Of a stretch of DNA of 64,000 nucleotides, positions 7,075 to 13,385 are shown one piece after another. The position numbers and the translations under genes are program-made. The stretch spans positions 29,196 to 93,195 of IMG/VR virus record IMGVR_UViG_3300009130_000013, one strand, 5' to 3'. Origin of the DNA: a virus. The notes beneath the pieces were generated by a model, which did not search any database, was not told where the DNA came from, and was given only the letters and a program-made list of their open reading frames with translations. Position 1 is the stretch's first letter. Each line of letters opens with the position of its first letter.

Positions 7075-7256
7075 ATACAAAATATTCAACAACACCTAGC
7101 ACAGAAGACAGATTGCTTAATGTTAAAGTTTGGAAAAATATGAATAAAGACAACGCCTGGGTACAATTTATTAGTAAGATTTGGATCAGACGTTTAGCAA
7201 GAGACCTTTCATTAGAAAAGGTTGGGTTAACTCATCACGATGGGTTATATAAATGA
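7071..7256 (+). CDS. small hypothetical protein
   Basis: A 61-residue basic protein (IWIRRLARDLSLEKVGL near the C-terminus). It starts within the stop of the previous gene (ATGA). The function is unknown. Confidence 0.65.
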   Translation: MNTKYSTTPSTEDRLLNVKVWKNMNKDNAWVQFISKIWIRRLARDLSLEKVGLTHHDGLYK

Positions 7257-7300
7257 ATTTGTTTGGGTACGCCAAACATTTAACTGAGGAAGGAGACAAA

Positions 7301-7768
7301 ATGAAGAAACTATATAAACAATTAGCAACAATACTTTTTATTATGGGTATGGTAATTTCTATGCCAACGTTTGCTTATAGTGAAGGGTTTATAAGACAAG
7401 GAAAGGTTATTGATCATTATAAGATGGTTATTGATCGTGTACCTTACCAAGTTGAAGTATGCCAAAAAGTAACAGGTCAACCTGGTGCTTCATCGGCTGA
7501 TGTCATAGTTGGTGCTATAATTGGTGGTGCTGTAGGTAACCAAATTGGTAAAGGCAAAGGTAACGATGCCGCAACTATTTTGGGTGCTATTTTAGGTGCC
7601 GATATTGCCAATAAAAGTAAACCAGGTACTACAGGTTCAACTCAATGTTTTTTAGAAACTCGTTATAATGAAACTGAAAGAAACATATACAGCCATTCTG
7701 TATTACACTTTGAATATGCTGGACGTATGTATTCTGTTTCGTTTGTAAGAGACGGCGTTAACAACTAG
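7301..7768 (+). CDS. glycine-zipper outer-membrane-type protein
   Basis: A 155-residue protein with a Sec signal peptide (MKKLYKQ, hydrophobic core, cleavage near TFAYS). The start was placed at 7301 because GAGGAAGGAG lies just upstream and the signal peptide begins there; an ATG at 7253 would add 16 hydrophilic residues. The mature part has a glycine-zipper segment (VGAIIGGAVGNQIGKGKG) and a second helix (LGAILGADIANKS), as in the Rickettsia 17-kDa antigen / glycine-zipper 2TM family of alphaproteobacteria. Two cysteines may pair. A role in modifying the host envelope or in superinfection exclusion is plausible but unproven. Confidence 0.75.
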   Translation: MKKLYKQLATILFIMGMVISMPTFAYSEGFIRQGKVIDHYKMVIDRVPYQVEVCQKVTGQPGASSADVIVGAIIGGAVGNQIGKGKGNDAATILGAILGADIANKSKPGTTGSTQCFLETRYNETERNIYSHSVLHFEYAGRMYSVSFVRDGVNN

Positions 7769-7779
7769 TAGATAAAATT

Positions 7780-8271
7780 ATGACAATGAGTTTAGCACGT
7801 GGTCTGACCATGCTGAATACAAAAAAGCGAAAACGTAAGACTATTACGGAAAAGCAAAGATTAAAGTATAAGGCAGATCTTAAAGCACATAACAAACGTT
7901 TGAGACAACTACATCTACATAATTCTCAAATGAACCTTGATGATTATATTGATTATGTTCAAGGTTATTATCAGCCACGTAACACATTTCAAGTCCGTAA
8001 AACAATTACCGGGCCTATTTCCACTTCACCTAGGAGTGTAGTGTCAACGGTTAGCACGGCGGTCTCCAAAACCGCAAGTGGGGGTTCGAATCCCTCCGCT
8101 TCTGCCAACCATTCTTGGCGTAACAATTCTAACGGTGGTACTAAAGATTGGAAGGAGCAACAAGAACGTATTGAGATTAGTAAACAATATGCTATTGTTC
8201 CAGCTTATAACAAAGGCCCGTACATGGTCGTATCAAAAGAGGATTTAAAGACGGCCGGGAAGAAGGTCTGA
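7780..8271 (+). CDS. conserved small basic protein interrupted in frame by tRNA-Trp
   Basis: A 163-codon frame. Residues 1-80 are a Lys/Arg-rich helical segment (TKKRKRKTITEKQRLKYKAD, then LDDYIDYVQGYY), and residues 115-163 end in YNKGPYMVVSKEDLKTAGKK, which I associate with the C-terminus of a protein common in marine T4-like phages. Codons 85-110 coincide with a complete tRNA-Trp gene on the same strand. The frame stays open across it although the tRNA's 76 nt is not a multiple of three. Either the tRNA-derived residues form a Ser/Ala/Gly linker, or two separate proteins flank the tRNA. Confidence 0.7.
   Translation: MTMSLARGLTMLNTKKRKRKTITEKQRLKYKADLKAHNKRLRQLHLHNSQMNLDDYIDYVQGYYQPRNTFQVRKTITGPISTSPRSVVSTVSTAVSKTASGGSNPSASANHSWRNNSNGGTKDWKEQQERIEISKQYAIVPAYNKGPYMVVSKEDLKTAGKKV
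8032..8107 (+). tRNA. tRNA-Trp (anticodon CCA)
   Basis: A full 76-nt cloverleaf. The acceptor stem is AGGAGTG with CGCTTCT (two G-U pairs), followed by discriminator G and encoded CCA at 8105-8107. The D-arm is GTGT/GCAC around CAACGGTTA, the anticodon arm is GCGGT-CTCCAAA-ACCGC giving anticodon CCA, and the T-arm is GGGGG-TTCGAAT-CCCTC with the invariant TTCGA. It reads UGG codons. It lies wholly inside the open frame at 7780-8271, on the same strand. Confidence 0.96.
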
Positions 8272-8475
8272 TTGTCCGACTCAAAAGATTCACATATATT
8301 TAAAAATGACAGCGGTAGAAAGATTGTAAGAATTCCTGTAAAGGAATTTGTTTGTATAGGTGAAACGCCACCTATGGATCATCCACACGTTTTTTTAACT
8401 ATGGGCAATAAAGATTTTATGTATTGTCCTTATTGTAGTACGAGGTATGAATATGGCGGGAATGATGAAACGTAA
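8272..8475 (+). CDS. zf-CHCC zinc-finger protein (NDUFS6-like domain)
   Basis: A 67-residue protein from a TTG start directly abutting the previous stop, with GGGAAGAAGG upstream. Ligands C28, H37, C52 and C55 in the pattern VCIG-DHPHV-YCPYCSTRYEY match the CHCC zinc finger known from mitochondrial complex I subunit NDUFS6 and its small alphaproteobacterial relatives. The zinc-binding set is complete. In bacteria these proteins are poorly understood; here it could bind a host respiratory or RNA target. It overlaps the next gene by 29 nt. Confidence 0.85.
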   Translation: MSDSKDSHIFKNDSGRKIVRIPVKEFVCIGETPPMDHPHVFLTMGNKDFMYCPYCSTRYEYGGNDET

Positions 8476-9115
8476 ATTTAAAAAATGGACATATATAATC
8501 TTAGGATTTATATTTGGATTAATATTAACATTTGTTGTAGGAACATTTTACCCTAACTTTTATGTTGTATCAAAATTACAACAACAATTTGATGATAAGA
8601 TTCAATCTGTTTGGGAAGACTTTGGTATAATAGAACCTGCTATAGAATATTCAAACAATAACGAATTTGTTTTATCTGTTAGTAAATGTATTCAATGGAT
8701 AAATTTAGGCGTTAAAACACACGAAAGAATAGATAGAGAAATTATCATAGCAATGGCTGTTCTTGAAACAGGATACGGAAAGAGTAGATTTGCTAACGAA
8801 GGTAATAACTTATTTGGTATTAGAACTTGGGATGATGAAATACCACAACTAAAACCATTAGGAAATCCTGACGTTGTTTGGGGTGTAAGAGTATACAAAA
8901 CCAAGTGCCAATCAGTTCAAGATATGATAAGTACTATTAACAGACATCCAGCCTATGAACTGTTTAGAATTGAAAGAGCAAAACAGTTAGAAACAAATTC
9001 TATTAACATTAATAAACAAATCGATCTTCTAAACAAATGGAGCACCAACCCTGACTACACAAAACTAATTAAGCAAAAGGTTATAAAGATTAAAAAAATA
9101 TTAGAGAATGGGTGA
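8447..9115 (+). CDS. membrane-anchored Bax/glucosaminidase-like muralytic enzyme
   Basis: A 222-residue protein with one N-terminal membrane helix (about 13-35) and a periplasmic domain. The core IAMAVLETGYGKSRFANEGN, then NNLFGIRTW, VRVYKTKCQSVQDMI and NRHPAYELFR is the endo-beta-N-acetylglucosaminidase / Bax fold. The catalytic Glu is expected in LETGYGKS, about residue 102. The enzyme would hydrolyse peptidoglycan glycan strands. There is no tail or holin context here, so it may serve envelope remodelling during infection rather than final lysis, which the GH19 endolysin at 34407 probably performs. Confidence 0.8.
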   Translation: MNMAGMMKRKFKKWTYIILGFIFGLILTFVVGTFYPNFYVVSKLQQQFDDKIQSVWEDFGIIEPAIEYSNNNEFVLSVSKCIQWINLGVKTHERIDREIIIAMAVLETGYGKSRFANEGNNLFGIRTWDDEIPQLKPLGNPDVVWGVRVYKTKCQSVQDMISTINRHPAYELFRIERAKQLETNSININKQIDLLNKWSTNPDYTKLIKQKVIKIKKILENG

Positions 9116-10358
9116 ACCGATTTATAGTTTAAAAAATCTCAACACAATCCAAGTAGAACTTACAGCCAATTGTAATGCTATGTGTCCTGCTTGTGACCGG
9201 TGGGTTAGAGATACCGATAATAAAGATAAAACACTAAAGGTTGGTGACTTAAACCCTACCATTAAACCTTACCAAGGTAGTAAAGGACATTTTACTTGGG
9301 AGGCTTGGCAAAATTTATTCAATAAAGAAACATTAGCAGACTTAAGAATGATCACCTATAATGGAACTTGGGGTGATGCTATTTTACATCCTGATATATT
9401 TTCGTATACACAACATATCATTGATACAATAAAAGAAACAGATAATAAATTTTGTGCTCTTGAAATTAGTACCAATGCTGGTTTACATTCTACAGATTGG
9501 TGGAGAGAATTAGCAAACTTAAACAAACAATTTTATCAGCCATGGAGTAAAGTTATATTTTGTATAGATGGACTTGATGATAAAACCCATCAACTATATC
9601 GTAGAGCAGTTAAGTGGGAAAAGGTTATGGAAAATGCCAAAGCATATATAGACGAAGGTGGTAGAGCTGTTTGGCAATGGTTACAATTTGATCACAATAA
9701 ACATCAAACAGAACAAGCAGAGGAATTAGCAAAAGAATTAGGGTTCGCTGAATTTTGGTTAAGAGGCAGTCGAGGTGAACGTTTAGCAGTACAAAAAACA
9801 ATAGCAAAATTAGGTGACGACGATACTGATATCGGAAATGTAGACGTAGCCTTGTATAATAGCAAAGCAGTAAACAGACGTGTTAAACATAATGAAGCGA
9901 AAGAGGGCTCTATATCGTATATTACAGATAAGGATAAAGTATCAGTTAATACAAAAGAAATAACATCTAAATATAAGAATTACGAAGATTATAGAGAGAA
10001 TACAACGATTTCTTGTTCCTGGGGGAACAAAGGAAAAATCAACGTGGAGTTCAACGGTTTAGTCCATCCATGTTGTTACGTTAACCACTATATGAATAAC
10101 TTCTGGAGTAAAGAACTAGATGGTCATTTAGAGGGTAGCGAATATGAGATTATGACAGATAGTTATGTTGGTCATTGGAATAATTTGAACCATAACAATC
10201 TACAGAACATATTATCTCATAACTTTTATATGAACGACCTGGAGCAATCTTGGAAAAATAAGACAGGTGATTTAGAACTTCCAAGACTAGGTGTTTGTGT
10301 AAGTCATTGTGGTGAAGGCCACGAAAACATCAGAAGTTATGATGTAAGCAAACTGTAA
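9108..10358 (+). CDS. radical SAM/SPASM protein, paralogue 1
   Basis: A 416-residue protein. The radical SAM signature CX3CX2C is present as CNAMCPAC (C22, C26, C29) in ELTANCNAMCPACDRW. The C-terminal SPASM-type region has further cysteines (ISCSWGNKGK, LVHPCCY, VCVSHCGEG) that would bind one or two auxiliary 4Fe-4S clusters. Enzymes of this class cleave S-adenosylmethionine to modify peptides, carbohydrates or cofactors. It is clearly paralogous to the gene at 22031 (shared DDKTHQLYRR and FDHNKHQ). A ferredoxin and an A-type Fe-S carrier follow and could supply electrons and clusters. The substrate is unknown. Confidence 0.9.
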   Translation: MGEPIYSLKNLNTIQVELTANCNAMCPACDRWVRDTDNKDKTLKVGDLNPTIKPYQGSKGHFTWEAWQNLFNKETLADLRMITYNGTWGDAILHPDIFSYTQHIIDTIKETDNKFCALEISTNAGLHSTDWWRELANLNKQFYQPWSKVIFCIDGLDDKTHQLYRRAVKWEKVMENAKAYIDEGGRAVWQWLQFDHNKHQTEQAEELAKELGFAEFWLRGSRGERLAVQKTIAKLGDDDTDIGNVDVALYNSKAVNRRVKHNEAKEGSISYITDKDKVSVNTKEITSKYKNYEDYRENTTISCSWGNKGKINVEFNGLVHPCCYVNHYMNNFWSKELDGHLEGSEYEIMTDSYVGHWNNLNHNNLQNILSHNFYMNDLEQSWKNKTGDLELPRLGVCVSHCGEGHENIRSYDVSKL

Positions 10359-10369
10359 AGGAGAATATT

Positions 10370-10528
10370 ATGGATTATGTTACAGATAGAATGAAAGAAA
10401 AAGCATCGCACGGTGGAGCAGGCTTAATCGCTATTGGAGTTTTAGTTTTAGTAGGCGGTAGTTTGGTACATTGGGCGGCCTGGGCCGCGATTGCCTATGG
10501 TGCTTATCAAGTATTAAGCAAAGGCTAA
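10370..10528 (+). CDS. 52-residue two-helix membrane protein
   Basis: A short ORF with a strong ribosome binding site (AAAGGAG). After MDYVTDRMKEKASHGGAG comes a helix (LIAIGVLVLVGGSLVHW) and a second Ala-rich hydrophobic stretch ending AYQVLSKG. It is probably an inner-membrane hairpin. Small hydrophobic proteins of this type are common in phages; a holin role is possible but there is no supporting context. Confidence 0.65.
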   Translation: MDYVTDRMKEKASHGGAGLIAIGVLVLVGGSLVHWAAWAAIAYGAYQVLSKG

Positions 10529-10536
10529 TTTTAACT

Positions 10537-10848
10537 ATGAGTACGTTCAAATGTATTACAAGATCGGGACGTGAATTTGATGTTGAGTACAATGAGAACG
10601 ATAACATCATGGTGGCACTATATGATCACTTCAAAGGCGAACCTTGGGGAGACTGTGGAGGGTGTTGTATATGTGCCACCTGTCATGTTGAAATTATAAA
10701 AGGGTATCCTAATATACCACACGAAGATGAAGAGGATACCTTAGAAGGGTCTTTTGAGAAGGTTGACAATAGCCGACTAGGTTGTCAATGTCCATTAAAA
10801 GGCATAAAAGATAAGTCACTAGTCGTGAAAGTTCATCATATAGACTAA
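10537..10848 (+). CDS. 2Fe-2S ferredoxin, adrenodoxin type
   Basis: A 103-residue protein (ATG at 10537; in-frame starts further upstream would overlap the membrane protein gene). The ligand pattern is C40-x5-C46-x2-C49 (GDCGGCCICATCHVE) with the fourth Cys in LGCQCPL (83 or 85), as in ISC-type/adrenodoxin ferredoxins. The residue context CxxCCxCATC is Cys-rich beyond the four ligands. Its function is electron transfer, plausibly to the adjacent radical SAM enzyme or to Fe-S assembly. It lies directly upstream of an A-type carrier gene with a GATAAGTA box between them. Confidence 0.92.
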   Translation: MSTFKCITRSGREFDVEYNENDNIMVALYDHFKGEPWGDCGGCCICATCHVEIIKGYPNIPHEDEEDTLEGSFEKVDNSRLGCQCPLKGIKDKSLVVKVHHID

Positions 10849-10852
10849 TAAC

Positions 10853-10860
10853 GATAAGTA
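10853..10860 (+). promoter_or_regulatory. late-type promoter box GATAAGTA
   Basis: GATAAGTA, identical to the box at 48926, lies 22 nt before the start of the A-type carrier gene. Confidence 0.45.
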
Positions 10861-10882
10861 TTATTAGTTAGGAATTATTAAA

Positions 10883-11215
10883 ATGATAGAAGTAACACAA
10901 AAAGCAAAAGACTATCTACTACAAGCTACAAACAGAAATGATCAACAATATGCTACTTTTTCTATAAAAGGTGGTGGTTGTAGTGGATTTACCTACGAAT
11001 GGGAATTTGCTAACGAAATAAAAGATCCTAAAGAATGGATTGAAGTACAATTAAGCGATAAATCAGATAAAAAATTAATGATAAATCGTCTCGCTGAAAT
11101 GTATGTTTTAGGTAGCACAATAGACTATGTAGAAGAATTAGGTGGTTCCTTCCTAGCAATTAAGAACCCACAAGCCAAATCAAGCTGTGGCTGTGGCGAT
11201 TCATTTGCTGTTTAA
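10883..11215 (+). CDS. A-type Fe-S cluster carrier (IscA/ErpA/HesB family)
   Basis: A 110-residue protein with the three conserved cysteines of the family: GGGCSGFTYEW (C33) and the C-terminal SSCGCGDSF (C102, C104). These proteins receive Fe-S clusters from the scaffold and deliver them to apo-enzymes. The length is normal. With two radical SAM enzymes and a ferredoxin encoded nearby, the likely role is maturation of phage Fe-S proteins or support of host Fe-S supply during infection. Confidence 0.93.
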   Translation: MIEVTQKAKDYLLQATNRNDQQYATFSIKGGGCSGFTYEWEFANEIKDPKEWIEVQLSDKSDKKLMINRLAEMYVLGSTIDYVEELGGSFLAIKNPQAKSSCGCGDSFAV

Positions 11216-11218
11216 GAA

Positions 11219-11226
11219 TATAAATA
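11219..11226 (+). promoter_or_regulatory. T4 late promoter (TATAAATA)
   Basis: An exact match to the T4 late -10 consensus TATAAATA, directly after the Fe-S carrier stop and 30 nt before the first tail fibre gene. In T4 this element is read by gp55 with the gp45 clamp; gp45 is encoded at 60455, gp55 is not in the window. Confidence 0.75.
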
Positions 11227-11255
11227 CAATATAACATAAAAATAGGAACACGGAA

Positions 11256-11921
11256 ATGGCAAAACAAACTGTAAATCTAGGTAGTTCAGCAAATGACGGA
11301 ACAGGTGATCCGTTAAGAACAGCCTTTGATAAAATTAATGATAATTTCGACGAACTATATAGTGCTGGAGCGGCCGGTACAAACTTAGACTTAACCGGAA
11401 ACAGTATAACAAGCATAGACACAAACGGCAATATTACACTTGATCCAAACGGAACAGGTAAAGTAGTAGTTAATACAGCCGCTAAACTAAACCTAGCTGA
11501 CCATAATGACCATTCCATCCTATTTACAAATACAGCAGGTGATGTTAGCAATAGCACAAAATTAACTTTTAATGCCGCAACTAGCACTTTCTCATTTGAA
11601 GATCTATCAGTAAATGCTAGTACTATTTCATCTAATAACTCAAATCAAGATATAACACTTGACCCAGCTGGTACTGGAAGAGTAGCTGTTAACAGTTCAC
11701 TAATTCCAGTTGATACAGCACAAGAAAGTTTAGGATTAGCAACTAAACAATGGTTAACTGTATTTGCTAGTACAGGTACATTTGGTACAACTAGTGCTAA
11801 TTCATCTTTACACAATCCAGGTTCGGCTCCAGGTTCACCAACAAATGGTATGATCTATTATGATAGTACAGCCCATAAATTCAAAGGCTATGCCAATGGT
11901 GCTTGGGTTGACTTACATTAA
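11256..11921 (+). CDS. tail fibre/adhesin-like structural protein
   Basis: A 221-residue protein. The N-terminus TVNLGSSANDGTGDPLRTAF is the hallmark of short T4-like marine phage fibre proteins (attachment module). Two copies of the strand motif ITLDPxGTGxVxV (about residues 63 and 129) suggest a repetitive beta-fibre. The C-terminus NGMIYYDSTAHKFKGYANGA is a terminal beta module found in many fibre proteins. Probably a virion surface protein contacting the host. It is transcribed from the TATAAATA late promoter. Confidence 0.85.
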   Translation: MAKQTVNLGSSANDGTGDPLRTAFDKINDNFDELYSAGAAGTNLDLTGNSITSIDTNGNITLDPNGTGKVVVNTAAKLNLADHNDHSILFTNTAGDVSNSTKLTFNAATSTFSFEDLSVNASTISSNNSNQDITLDPAGTGRVAVNSSLIPVDTAQESLGLATKQWLTVFASTGTFGTTSANSSLHNPGSAPGSPTNGMIYYDSTAHKFKGYANGAWVDLH

Positions 11922-11934
11922 TAGGTAATACTTA

Positions 11935-13353
11935 ATGGCATATACAAGACAGATAGTAAACGTAGGTACAACAGCAGACGACGGTTCTGGTGATTACTTA
12001 CGTGATGCTTTAATAAAAGTTAATTCAAACTTTGAAAACTTATGGAGTGTCACAGCAGTAAATTCTGATTTAGACTTTACTGGTTCTACTATTTCGTCTG
12101 TGGTTACTAACGAAGATATTATTTTAGATCCAGCAGGTACTGGTAAAATTATAGTAGCTAGTTCAATAGAACCACAAACAACAGCAACAGCTACATTAGG
12201 TTCATCTAGTAAAGAATTTTCAAATGTTTATTCAGACATTGTAACAACAGATACATTAGCTTTAAATGGTTTATCTTCTGCTCCTTCAAGTCCAGCAGAT
12301 GGTTATTTGTATTATGATAGTGCTACTAAAAAGTTTGTTGGTCGTGTAGACGGTGGTTGGTTAAACGTACAAACTGTTGCCGTAGGTGCTGACAATAAAT
12401 GGACAACTTTTAATGCTGACACAGGAAGTACGGCGGCAAATACAACTACAGACGCTTTAACAATTACAGGTGGTACAGGAATTACTACAGCAATAAGTGG
12501 TGATACAGTTACTATTACAAGTTCAAATCCTTCAGGATTAGATAATGTTGTAGAAGATACTACACCTCAACTAGGTGGTGGATTAGATACACAAGGTAAT
12601 ATTGTTTCAGCAAGTACTGGATACTTAAAATTTGGTGCGACATTACCTGGATCACTAGCAACTAGAACAGTTGGTCTTGGTGCTTATTTTACTTCAAATA
12701 GTGATAACTCACAAAGACATTATTCTAGTAGTTGGATGAACAAACAAACATTAACAGCTAACGTCGATGCCAATAATAAAAAACAAGGTTGGTCATATGA
12801 TAATACTTTAGATATAGCAGGCTTTACACATGGAATTGACGATGCTACTAATTCTTCTAAAAACTGGGGCGATTATGAATATACTATTGTTACAAATTCA
12901 AGTGCTTCAGCTAAATCAATAAATGGTGTAACAGGTAGATTTGTTAAAGGTGAAATTGCTTACGATTCAACTGGAGATATTTCAGCAACTAACGTAATTG
13001 GTTTAGAAGCAGTAGGATCAACTGACACAGGCGGAACAACTACAAACTTAATTGGTGTTAAGGCTAAAACTGATAAAGGTGGTAGTACTACAGTAACAAA
13101 TAGATATTCAATTTATGCTGATAATAGTGACGATACATTGTATAGTGTAGGTCCTATTAAAACAGATGCTAAAGTAACAACTACAAGCGATAAATTTAAT
13201 GTAGCAACTAAACTTACACCTGGTTCAGCAGTAGGATCAGCTGGTGATGTTACTGGTGATATTGCTTTTGATGATGATTACATCTACTACTGTACAGCTG
13301 ATCATGACGGTTCAACAGCTATTTGGAAAAGATCAGCACTCTCTACTTGGTAA
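11935..13353 (+). CDS. tail fibre protein, longer paralogue
   Basis: A 472-residue protein. The N-terminal module VNVGTTADDGSGDYLRDAL is paralogous to that of 11256, and one IILDPAGTGKIIV repeat and a YYDSATKKFVGRVDGGW module follow. The middle is Thr/Ser/Gly-rich beta sequence. The C-terminus DDDYIYYCTADHDGSTAIWK matches the C-terminus of the protein at 15731 rather than that of 11256, so the gene is a mosaic of modules from both neighbours. The likely role is host recognition. Confidence 0.85.
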   Translation: MAYTRQIVNVGTTADDGSGDYLRDALIKVNSNFENLWSVTAVNSDLDFTGSTISSVVTNEDIILDPAGTGKIIVASSIEPQTTATATLGSSSKEFSNVYSDIVTTDTLALNGLSSAPSSPADGYLYYDSATKKFVGRVDGGWLNVQTVAVGADNKWTTFNADTGSTAANTTTDALTITGGTGITTAISGDTVTITSSNPSGLDNVVEDTTPQLGGGLDTQGNIVSASTGYLKFGATLPGSLATRTVGLGAYFTSNSDNSQRHYSSSWMNKQTLTANVDANNKKQGWSYDNTLDIAGFTHGIDDATNSSKNWGDYEYTIVTNSSASAKSINGVTGRFVKGEIAYDSTGDISATNVIGLEAVGSTDTGGTTTNLIGVKAKTDKGGSTTVTNRYSIYADNSDDTLYSVGPIKTDAKVTTTSDKFNVATKLTPGSAVGSAGDVTGDIAFDDDYIYYCTADHDGSTAIWKRSALSTW

Positions 13354-13372
13354 AATCCTAACTATATTTTCT

Positions 13373-13380
13373 GATAAATA
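13373..13380 (+). promoter_or_regulatory. late promoter box GATAAATA next to the start codon
   Basis: GATAAATA ends 5 nt before the ATG at 13386 and no Shine-Dalgarno sequence is present, so initiation from this box would give a leaderless mRNA. Confidence 0.6.
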
Positions 13381-13385
13381 CTTGT

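Noticed and set aside
9625-9807. Hydrophobic-looking minus-strand ORF inside the radical SAM gene
   Set aside because: It is the reverse-frame image of conserved coding sequence and has no start signal.
10763-10790. Inverted repeat TTGACAA...TTGTCAA resembling a promoter or operator
   Set aside because: It lies inside the ferredoxin coding sequence at conserved residues (VDNSRLGCQ), and no -10 box follows at the right distance.
12500-12540. TTCAAATCC resembling a tRNA T-loop
   Set aside because: It lies in a fibre gene and has no acceptor or anticodon arms around it.
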